From positions 85,485,501 to 85,549,500 of the forward strand of contig JAUMIR010000001.1 of assembly GCA_030847615.1 (NCBI GenBank): a stretch of DNA of 64,000 bases, written 5' to 3'. Below, piece by piece: positions 1 to 10,900 of this stretch. Under the pieces are notes generated by a model. That model searched no databases and was not told the origin of the DNA. It was given only the letters and a program-made list of their open reading frames with translations. Numbering within the stretch: position 1 is the stretch's first letter; every line of letters begins with the position of its first letter. The translations under genes and the position numbers were made by a program. The stretch comes from Gambelia wislizenii (lineage: Eukaryota; Chordata; Lepidosauria; Squamata; Crotaphytidae).

Positions 1-295
1 TTTTATTTATTATTTTATTTATTTATTCAGGTATTTATATCTCGCTCTTCAGCCACAAAGGCTCTGAGAGTGGCTTACAAATTGTTTAAGCAATATTAAT
101 TTACACATCTACACTGCATTGAGCGATTTCCAATGTGTGTTAGCTAATTGCCCCCAAAAGCCAGGTACTCATTTTACTGACCTATGAAAGGATGGAAGGC
201 TGAGTGAACCTTGGAGCCCTTGGGATTGAACTTGTAACGTGGTGGCTTGCAGTACTGGCATTAACCACTGCACCACCAGGGCTCTTTGAGTAAAC
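1..295 (+). repeat. LINE-tail/tRNA-like composite repeat
   Basis: Starts with (TTTA)n followed by TATTTATATCTCGCTCTTCA and a GGCTTACAAA block, the 3'-tail signature seen again at 24460. It ends in a segment with TTAACCACTGCACCACCAGG, the complement of a tRNA A-box region. The pattern is common in squamate genomes (L2/L3-related). Confidence 0.5.
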
Positions 296-1777
296 ATATG
301 TAGGATTCTCTGTACATTTTTTAATTGTGTCAAATAATATAATTTTATATGTGCAGATGATGTGTCGCACAATAAGTCCAGTTTTTGATAAAAAATCAAC
401 AGAACAATCCTAAGTGGGGGTGGTGAATGATGTGGTATGTTTGCCACTGCCAAAGAAAGCCCTACATGCTAAAGTTGACTGGGGAGGGGGTGGGTGGGAA
501 CAGTCTTAATTTCTTCTGGTAGTTTTTTTTTTAAAAAAAAACTCCCATTGGTTTAAGTGGGGGGTGGGCAATCTTCCTAACCTGGTAGTTATGAATACTC
601 TGTAAGTTATGCATACATCCCCCCCGTTCTGTCTCTGCATACAAAAAAGACATACAGATGCCACTCCATGCATAGTCTTATGTGGCCACCATATCTTCAA
701 AAATTACTGTTTGAAAGTTTGCGCACTAATTTACACCAACACATTTTATCATATTTTACATACAGTATTGGTAAAATAGAAAATACTGGAGGAGAAAGGT
801 GAAACATACATTGTAGCTTATGGAAAACAGTGATTCTCATATTTTGACCAAAACTGAATGAATCCTATGTATCCCAAAGTATTCAGCATCAGTATTTCCA
901 TTCTCTGCAGGGTGAATTCATGTTGAAATCAAAAATTCACTATTATGTGAATTCATTACAACACAGAATGAAAAACCGATTGTGGCAGACGTTCCTAATT
1001 CTGTTTCCAAAACTTAATGAGGTATGGTCTTACATAAGATTTGTTGTTAATGTTTTTGCAGTGTAAGTTAAAAGACCTTTGTGTCATGAAATGGGGTATT
1101 TAGAGCCATAAATACATGGCGGTTCTTTTCCTAATATCCTTCCATCTAATAACAAACCCAAGAGGTTCAGTATCTCTCAGTTCAGAAGCAAAATGAGGCC
1201 TTACAGAAAGAAGATGGTTCTGTTTAGTTCTGGAACACAATGTGTATGGAATAATACATAAAGACATGAATTGGCTTGGGGCTGTTTATTGTATAACACT
1301 ATAAAATACAACAGGGGAAGGCCACATTTGAGGTGGTGTCCCTTTTCTACTGCCCCATTTTAGGAGCTCTTTTCTTCTTTCAAGAGGCCTGGACGGCGCT
1401 CATACTCCTAGTTATCTAGAGCAATGAAGCTCACTTTTCGTTATGAGTGGAAATATACTGCAATATTTTGTAATGTATCCAAGTTATACTAGTGCTTTTG
1501 TGCTGCCTTATCTGTTGAGTATAGGATGGGCTGTAATTTGTAACCCTGATTTAAGAGCTAGATAGTATAGTATACAGTACAAGCCATCCATTCTATCAGA
1601 CTTGCTTTTGATACTAAATTAGATTGGTAGTCTTTTAATATTGCATTTGATTCAAATTATTAAAAAAGAAACCTATTTCAAAGTTAAATGATATCTAAAG
1701 AAGATTGTGTTTGTGTGTGCTCTGTACATTGAAATTGCTTTACAAAATTCAACTGATTTGTAACCTATTTTTTAAAG
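296..1777. other. TARBP1 intron, nothing recognised
   Basis: AT-rich sequence upstream of TARBP1 exon a. I see no exon, element ends or simple repeats longer than short homopolymers (for example T/A runs at 522-541). Confidence 0.5.
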
Positions 1778-1927
1778 GATATTTTAACAAGAATTGTTGA
1801 CAGGATTCTACAGGCTGGATATAGCAATAATCAAGCATCTGTAAAATATTTAATAGAGTGGAGTATCATCTTGATTCTACACAAGTTTCCCCAGTTTCTT
1901 CAAAAATTCTGGGACTGCTTTAACTAT
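1778..1927 (+). CDS. TARBP1: TARBP1 exon a (50 codons)
   Basis: The exon follows TTTTTTAAAG and ends before a consensus GTGAGT donor. It is 150 bp in phase 0 and reads [12 protein letters not shown]... to FWDCFNY. It contains the recognisable TARBP1 stretch [11 protein letters not shown] followed by LHKFPQFL. It belongs to the alpha-helical repeat region upstream of the methyltransferase domain. I saw no convincing exon further left in the window. Confidence 0.9.
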
Positions 1928-4900
1928 GTGAGTAACTGATAAGATTTTTTAAAAGTATCACTTGCATCAAAGATGCAAGTGGTCAAGTAATGCAGTTGTA
2001 TTGATTCCTTTGCTTAAATGGATTCATTTAACTAATGTGCCTCCCTCTGGTGTACATTGATACTGAGAATGTCTGTACTATTGTAGTAACAGTAGTTATG
2101 CCTCTGTATTTTGGAGATGTAAATCACTGTTACAGGATTCAAGTGTGTTATGAAGGTATAATTAAAACCAATGAACATACATACATTGAGTAATCTTGGT
2201 ACTAACACATGGGCTTATTTTTCAGGGTGAAGATCAGCTTAAAACTAGCATTTGTACATTTTTAGCAGTACTGTCACATTTTGACATAATTCTACAGAAT
2301 ACATCTGAAAAGGCAAGTGCTTTTGCTTGAGTAAGAAATTGAGCACAGGGAACGAGAACATGCTGTTGTCCATATTTTGGTCCCATCCAGATGGGATAAC
2401 TGTGGTGTGTTCCTTGAGAGGCTTCCTTTGAAGACCATTCAGAAAAAAGCACAGGAAGAGCTCTGTTGGATCAGACCAACAGACCAAGTCCTCTCTAGTC
2501 CAGTATCCTGTTTTCCATAGTTGCCCATGCATATGGGAAGTCAGTAGGCGGGACATTAAATGCATTGGGCCTCTCCAGTTATTTCCCAGGAACTGATATT
2601 CAGAGCTAAACCTCTTTGTGCCATAAGACTCCCAGCCATTGACAGTTTTATACCCCCCGAATTTGTCTAATTCCCTTTAAAACTTTCTTAAGTAGGTATC
2701 CATTTGAAGAGGCATTCTCTTTTGTCTGTCCTGAATCTCTAACCATTCAGTTTCATTGGATAACAGTTGATTCTAATATTATAAAAGAAATTTTCTTTGT
2801 GTTCACTTTCTCTGTGTTATATTTTCGTGGTCCATTCCAACAACAAGGTGAAGAGTATTTCTCCTCTTTGGATACTTTAATACAGCTTCTTGATGGTTGA
2901 ACATCCAACTTGTCCAATGACAAGTATAAAATGATTCATATTCAGGAATCAAAAGAATTGTACCTATATGATTTCTTGCATCATTGTGCACATATTCAGA
3001 ATTATGAGCTAAATAATGCTTTTCTTCCTTTAGACTCCAGCTTTGAAGAAAGCCCTTGTTGTTGTCCTACAGTGGTGTTTTCATCACAGTTTTAGTGTTC
3101 GGCTGTATGCTTTAATTGCTCTGAAGAAAATTTGGGGAATGTGCAAAGCATCATTTGTGAATGATTTCGAAGCTTTAGCTCCAGTTATTGAATGTAGTCT
3201 TAATCAAGCGGAAAGCATGCATGGATCAGGGTTAGTACTATGCATTTTATTTTAAATATTGCCATTCCTTTGTGTTGTCATAAATGTAGTGATAATCTGA
3301 AATGGCGGGGGGAGGTATTCTACACTATTTATGGATGAGTCTAATCTTTTCAAGGAGTACTTCATTATTTCTATAACTATGATGTCTCATCTGATAGAAC
3401 ATTTTAAAATGAGCCAAATTCAGCAGCAACAGATTGAGTGAAGTTACTAAAATTGTGTGGAATCTTTTTTTGTCAAATGCATACTACTTCTATGTAAACA
3501 AAGAAGTTGGCCATCGTCTGCTTCTTGTATTTTAATAAACTGACTTTCACCCCAAGTTAAATTCTATCTCTATGGATGTCATAAAATATGCAGAGTGCGG
3601 TCATTCTCTGTTCATCTGAACAGTGATACATGCAGCTGCTGTTGTTCAGGCTGATTTTCACCTACACATGAAGGCAAAATCGCATCAGAATTTGAGTGAA
3701 TAAAATTCCAACCTGATTGCTCCTCAAATTGGGCATTTCTGGAAATCAAAACTCTTCCATCTTTTAATGTGAAACGCCAGGCCTTTGAAGATTGTTCATA
3801 GCCGACAAACCTGAGCCTCCTAGCCTTGGGCTCCCCCTTCTTTCTGATTGCCTTAGGGATGTTTACCCAAAGGTCCTAATATGCTTCACAGATGGCTTCT
3901 TGCCATAAAACATAAAGAAGGGTATATTTGAGACCACAGAACTTGGCACACGGTTACTCAAATAAGCAGCTGTCAACATGGCCTCTCCCCAGTACTTCTG
4001 TTCAATGTTTGCATCAAACATCAGGCTATCTTTAATTGTTTGCAAAACGCCAATTTTTCTCTCAGATATGCCATTTTGACTGGGAGAAAAAGGGGCTGAC
4101 AATCTATGGGAAATTCCTTTCTGCTTTAGCCAGTTCTGGAACTCATTTGACATGAACTCCCCTCCCCTATCTGACTGGAGAGATGACAGCTTCTGAGAGA
4201 AATGTCCCTCTATATAAGCCACCCAATTTTTGAAAGTCTGAAAAGTTTCATCCTTACTCTTGAGTAAGAATACAAAGCAGAAACGACTGAAATCATCGAC
4301 CAGGACCAAAATGTACTTGGCTCCTCCCAGGGATGGTGGATAGGGGCCAGACAGGTCCATATGAATCAGCTCAAGAATTCTTTTTGACTTTCTATCACTA
4401 TGCTTGGAAAAAGGATGGACCTTCGATTTGGACCTCTTACAAATCTGACAATCCAGGTACTTCTGACAAGCCCTCAAACTCAGCCCATCCACCATCTCAG
4501 GCATCTGCCTGAGAACCTTAAAGCTAGCATGGCCAAATCTCCAATGCAACAGATGCACACAATTATCATGCATGGGAGAATTTGCCATCACAGTACCAGT
4601 TTGACACTCCTGTATACAATCATACATATAATACAGTTAGTCATGAAAAACCCCTTCAGCCACAATAGTATCATCCTTCAAAATAAAGCATTTGTTCCCT
4701 TTAAATTGTACTTCACAGCCCTCCTGTGTCAACTTGACAACAGAGAGCAAACACATTTTTAAATCAGGAACATACTGAACATTTTTTACATCCATGTTCA
4801 AACATTGTACAAAACATGTACCTTTACCCAAACATTTTGACTTGGATCCATCAGCCAAACTCACACTTAAGGGGCCAGTCTCTTTAAAGTCCTTAAAAAG

Positions 4901-7900
4901 TTCTTTATCATTGGAAATGTTTTCATTACAGCCGCTATCCAGACACCACTGAGATAAATCTTGCTTTTGTTCCTTTGCAGTTTGCAAAACAACTGCAGAA
5001 ACAGTCATGCTGCTAGAAGCAGGCTTCTTCGTTTTCTTGGTTTTCTTTGCCTTGCATTCCTTTGAAAGGTGCCCCTCCTTTCCGCAGTTCCAACAAGTCC
5101 TGGTCTTTACAACAAAGGCAGGAACTTCACCCTTACTGGAGTCTTTGGAGCCATCTGCTGGACCATTTGTAGAATTGCGGGCCTTTGGCTGTACAGCCTT
5201 TTGGGCAGGGGAAGTCTTTCTCTCCAGCCATTTCGCCTCTTCTTCCAACAAACGACCAGTAATAAAATTAATGGTCAAATTTGCTGGAGGCAAATTTTCG
5301 AAGGAAAATATTAGGGAATCGAATTTTTCTGATAAGCTGGACAAGAGAATATGGCATTTTTCTTGTTCAGTAAAATGCACATTGACCTCCTGTAACTGGT
5401 CAAAATACTGGCGCAAAGTTGAAATGTGTGTGGCCACATCGCCATCTGGCTGCAGCTTTAGTCTATACAGCTTTCTTGTTAACATAAGCTGTGAACCTGT
5501 CCCAGCATGGACATAGACTTGCCGCAGTGCCTGCCAAATGTCCCTGGCCGTGGCACAACCTCGCACATACATCAACTGACTGTCCTCAATTGCCAAAATG
5601 AGGCTTGCCTTCGCTCTTTCCTCAGCTTGAAGCTGCAATAAAGAAGCCTCCTGGGCAGGGGGGCCGAGAATAGGGGCATGTATCAATTGCTGATGCAAAT
5701 AAGCTTCCATCTTCACAGCCCACAAATGATAGTTCTTATCATTTAGCTTTTGGAAGGGAAATACTGCTACGCTCTGTGCCATTGTCCATAAATTCTCTAG
5801 CCCCTCTCAGCTGACTATCTGCTGCCCTCGCAAGGGTAGCTTACCAGCCGGGCGTTGTAAATGGTTCCGTCTCAGCAGCTCTTCACAGCTCCTCACAGGC
5901 GTTCTCACCTTCCAGACCCCCTTCTGTGCTGGGCTTGTCAGCTCTTGCCAGGCGCAGACAAAAACAAGCTCCAACAGCTTCAAAGAAAAAACTTCACACC
6001 AAAGGGACAATTTGCCCAGCTTGCCGCTTGTTAAAGCCTCTCTCAACTTAGGCTTAAATAATCTGTGGCCATAAAAGCTTCCACGGCTCATAAAATCCTG
6101 AGCCAGCTATTCTGGGCATCCCATAACCTGTCATAAAATATGCAGAGTGCGGTCATTCTGTGTTCATCCGAACAGTGATACATGCAGCAAAATAGCATGA
6201 GCCTTTTGAGCAAAACAGGTACTCCTCTGGTGCAAAGAAAAATACCATATCAAAAATTTTTATGGCTTTTTATTAATAAACAGATAAGAACAAAATAAAC
6301 AATAGAAGACATTCACCCATGCTTCTATATGCCCCAAGATTCTTCTGGAGCTAAAACAAAGAGCTCCTCAAAAACAAGAGAAGCACACAGGCTAGAAACT
6401 TAAAACTAGCTTGAAAAACCACTCCCAGTTATATAGCTTTTCAGCATTCAGTCTTTCCGAGAAACGAAAGAAGAACTAATTCCAAGTTTCGATTTCTCAT
6501 TCTCAACCCCCAAAGAACAGAATAACAAGAATAGACAGATTTATGAGCTTCTGATAGACGAGCTGATGCCTTGGTGCCTTGGTGAACAAAATTTACAATA
6601 TCTATTTTCCCTGACAATGGAGGCCTCACAAGGAAAGTCATTACAAAAGCTCAGTACTTAGTACTTGAGCTGATAAGAGGGGAAGAAAGCTTGAACCAGT
6701 GGCCAAGAAGTCATACACTACAGCTCCTTTATCTTTGAGAATTACCAGCTCTGAAGGCTATCAGCTTACATTTTAAGCCATAAACATTTTCTAGATCTTG
6801 CCTCAGTCATCAGTCAAAAGTTCAGATTATAGTTCAGAAATAAGAAGACTAGGACTTGGAAGGGCAACAAGGAAGGAACTGTAAATGTAAAGATATGGTG
6901 TTACAATACATATCAAACTCAGGACCATCCTAAACAGCTGCAGGAATTTACTGCATACCATGCAGCTGTGGACAAGTTTACATAGGGACCACTAAATGCA
7001 GTGTGCAAACACGAATCAAGGAACATGAGAAACACTACAGACTGGGCCAGCCAGAAAAATCAGCAGTAGCAGAACATGTTATAAACCAACCTGGACACAA
7101 AATGCTATTTGAAAACACAGCAGTTCTGGATCAGGCCAACAACTATCATGTCAGAAAGTACAGAGAAGCTATTGAAATCCACAAACACCTGGAAACTTCA
7201 ACAGGAAAGAAGAAACCCTAAAAGTAAACAAAATCTGGCTGCCAGTTCTGAAAAACACTAAAATCAAAACTCAGCATTTGCAAATGAACTCCACCCAGGA
7301 GCAGGGAGATTTCCAGCAGATAATGGACCATTAACCAACCATTAGCCAGACACTAATCCTCCTTGCATATCTTCATCCAGAAAATAACCATTCAAATACA
7401 CAAATTTACATATCTTCTCCAACAGGGTTTCACAGTGTATAAATCCCACACACACTCCTACCCAACCATTCTCTGAAGATGCCAGCCACAGATGCAGGCA
7501 AAACGTCAGAAATAAACTCTTCCAGAACACGGCCTCACAGCCTGGAAAAAACCCACAGAAAACCTATGAAGATCACATTACTGTTGAATTTACTTAAGGA
7601 AGCCACAGACCTGAGTTTGTAACAACTGTGCAGGGCAGTTAGTAGAGGATCACCATAAAGTCAAAGCCATCTTGAAGGCACATAACAACAGATGCTGGAT
7701 GTCTTGTTAGATACTACGATCTGACCTTCTTATTGTGACCTCCTTTGCTTAGCTCTAGGAAATGTTAACCAGTTCTGTATCTTACCCTTCAGTGTCTTCA
7801 TGGCACTGAGAATCTTCACAAAATGGGTAATGTTGATAGCAGTGTGGTTCAGAGTTCAAGAAATTTTGATATTTGAGCTGGGCAGCATGACTGGGCAGCC

Positions 7901-10900
7901 CACTTTACATGGGGATCTCTTGTGTCACTCTCTTTTTGACAGACCTAGAGGACTACTCATAAGTCCCCCAAAGTATCATCTAGAGTATACACAGAATCTA
8001 CAGTACAATAGGTGTCCATCAGTCATCTCACCTGTCTTCTGTTGGACAGTTACTAGCTGCTGTCACTGCAACAATGTGTACAAGTTCTGGCCAGGAAGAA
8101 ACAGGTTCTGTTTGCTCTTGTGTCTGCTGTAGCATTAGCACTGTTTACATGACTCAGAATGTGACATCTTCATTAGTGAATTATTCAAGAATTCCACCTA
8201 GAACAGGACAATCCATCACAGTCCCACTTCAGATGCTAGATTCTCAACCAGTGGATTTACATAGTGTAAAACTTCATGGTCCCATATCAGTTTGTGCCAT
8301 CACTTCCAACAGATTTAGAACGGGGCAGGCTCAAATGTCCTCCTTTCTTGAAGCTTGGGGAACTCAGCTTCAAAATATTCCATTTATCTGTTTGTTTGAA
8401 ATGGTGAATTCCTTACTGTTGCCACTATTGTAGCTGAGGGCCTTGATTTGCAAATGCACCCAGTGACACATTTCCTTTTGATTTGAATGCGCGGGGTGGT
8501 GGTGGTGGTAACATTTGCATTTACAAAAAGGTTGAAGTGTGCTCCTCCTGGAAGCCTCAGTTCACTTTTTATTTTATTTTATTTGTATCCCACCTCTTTC
8601 CCAATATGGGACCCCAAAAGGGGTTTACAATATACATTAAAACAACATTTTCAGTAGCAGCAATTTACTTTCTAAACAAGGTGAAGCCCCCTAAATATTT
8701 TAACATAAGAAAAAAAACCTTGCTTTTTCAAAATTCAGAAATTTACTTCTGTCTACTTCCTTTTTTGGTTTCTAGTACAGCCCTTAGACAGTTCCAAGAG
8801 CAGAAACCCTGCTCCCAGAGCTACCACACTTTCCCATACCTGGCTTACTGGGTTCTAGCCAAACAGATACATTGGGAGACTTGTATGCTCAGATGGGCTT
8901 CCATACTGATTCTGGAGTAGTTGTATGCCTTCAAGTAATTTCTGACTTCACCCTAAGGTGAAACTATCAGTGTTTTCTTCACCCTAAGGTGAAACTATCA
9001 GTGTTTTCTTGGCAAGATTTGATCAGAGAGGGGTTGTCTTTGCCTTCCCCTGAGGTTGAGACAGTGTGACCTACCCATGGTCACCCAATGGATTTCTATG
9101 GCTGAGCAGGGGTTCAAACCCTGGTCTCTAGAGCCATAGTCCAATGCTCAAACCACAACACCATGCTGTCTCTCTTCATTCTGTAGGGAGAATCCAAACC
9201 TGCGACAGGAAGCATATGTAGATCTGCGGCCTTTAGAAAACCCATATGAACATTAAATACCATCCTTACTTGGGGTGACACAACATATTTTTCACAATTG
9301 CACTTCTGCTTGTACTATTAATAGACACTTATGAGAAATGTTTCCCCATCACACATCAACAATACTGTTACAATTTGCAGGAATGCTAAAAAGAATTGGC
9401 AACGTATCCAAAAGCACTTCTTCTTTGAAAAATTTCACCCACTTAAAGACTACTGTCTTGAGGTATGTACATAATATAGTAAATATTCAGGGTTGGTTAT
9501 TTTTTAAAATGCTGTCCAAATTGGTCCATTTATTTGTAGTGCTGATGAGCATGCTATTGTGATGATGGACTGTAAGTGTAAGAACTGGTTCAGGGAGATT
9601 TGGCTTCAAATCTTCACTTAGTCATGAAGCTTACTGTGTTACTTTCTGTCAAAGCCTAACCTGTGTCATGTTGATAGTTGTGAGAGAAAAATGAAATAAT
9701 CTCATTTAGTGAGCTCTCTGGGGAAAGTGGTGATAGTGGTGGTGGTAGTAAAATTGTGTTAAAACTACTGATTCTGTAAAATTAAATACAAAGAACACTA
9801 TAAAGGCAAATGGGCTGCCTGACTTACCGGGCAAGCCAGGCAAGCATTGTGTCCAGGAGCAGAGCACCAGGGCTTTTCTCAGCATGGTGTCTGTGGGCTT
9901 CTTCCCAGAGTGTTGTGTCACTTGGTGTGGCCTTGGGGAGAGGCAGGAACTCCCAGCCAATGAATTTAGACCTGGGTTTGAATTCATTGGCTGGTAGTTG
10001 TGGCCCAAGTGAGCTGCCTGAAGTTTTCACTCCATTCAGGCAGGAGGATATTTACGTTCCAGCCTGCTTGCTCACTTACTAGTGCTTCTTTGAGCATTGT
10101 GTAAAATTGTAAAATCAAATCCAAAGAACACTATAGAAGCAAATATGTTTGTTGAAATGATTTTGAAGCAATTATACATAGAGAGCTAAAGCTTTAAAAT
10201 GAACCCCTTCAGATCCTACCATATGGCATGTCACATTGTCATTGCTTAATCTGAGGTATATTGCTTTTGGTATGGCCTAATTGGGCATGCATGCTCTTCC
10301 AAAAGCATCAAAATTATGTGCCGAAGTAGTATTCACCATGCAGATAATTGCCTATATATAGTTTGTAGTTTATTCAGTTACATATCTAGTTAGAAGCAAG
10401 CTGCATTCTCCGTGAAGCTGAAGGAGCAATCCATGAGGTTTATCCCTCATGTTAACCAAGCCAAGGCAAGTGTAGTGGATTGCTCCTTCAGCCTTCCTAG
10501 AATGACTATTCATGGTATCAACTTCTCATTCTGTTTAGAGGGAATTACTTCTCAGATGAGCTTATAGGATTGCAGATTTATTCTGCTTATGTTGGAGGAC
10601 TTTTAAGAATCCCTTAAATTCTTCCTAGATTTTTGGAATCCAGTTGCATGCTTTCAAGCCTGCCTCTGCACCTGTAAGATGTAGAAACTTGCTTTAAATA
10701 AGAAAATGCAGATCTGTAGGACACAAAATTCTGGTCTGCATGGAATTTTTGGAAGTGCACAAGACTGAATGTAACATAGGAGGTAGCATCCTCTCCTTAC
10801 AAGGAGTGAAAAATGATGACTTGAGAACTTGCTTTGTATGTATTGCCAGCAAGTAGTTAGGGAAGATTAAACCATATTAAACCATCCTGCTTGGCTCCTG

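Larger units (their letters stand above)
3577..6616 (-). mobile_element. Ty1/copia retrotransposon, internally deleted
   Basis: A 3040-bp element in minus orientation. The 5' LTR is 6129-6616 (488 bp, ends TGTCA...TGACA); only the last 60 bp of the 3' LTR remain (3577-3636, two differences). A 5-bp target duplication ATGGA lies at 3572-3576 and 6617-6621. Next to the 5' LTR is a 9-nt primer site matching the initiator-tRNA-Met anticodon arm. Gag, protease and integrase are present. Reverse transcriptase, RNase H and the polypurine tract are missing, because the integrase tail runs straight into the LTR remnant. Both target duplications are intact, so the deleted form itself probably inserted. 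Copia elements are sparse in vertebrates. Confidence 0.93.

Noticed and set aside
3863..5782. Domesticated copia-derived gene
   Set aside because: LTR, primer site and target duplications are present and the frame has a stop and an indel, so it is an ordinary decayed element.
6943..7221. Host GIY-YIG nuclease gene
   Set aside because: No introns or upstream coding sequence, and the Penelope 3' block follows directly.
7003..7221. Bacterial-type operon or prophage content in the window
   Set aside because: All coding segments belong to spliced vertebrate genes or eukaryotic retroelements; there are no Shine-Dalgarno-spaced ORF clusters.
8948..9011. Start of a CRISPR-like or satellite array
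   Set aside because: Only two units with no spacer, within a SINE, in vertebrate DNA.
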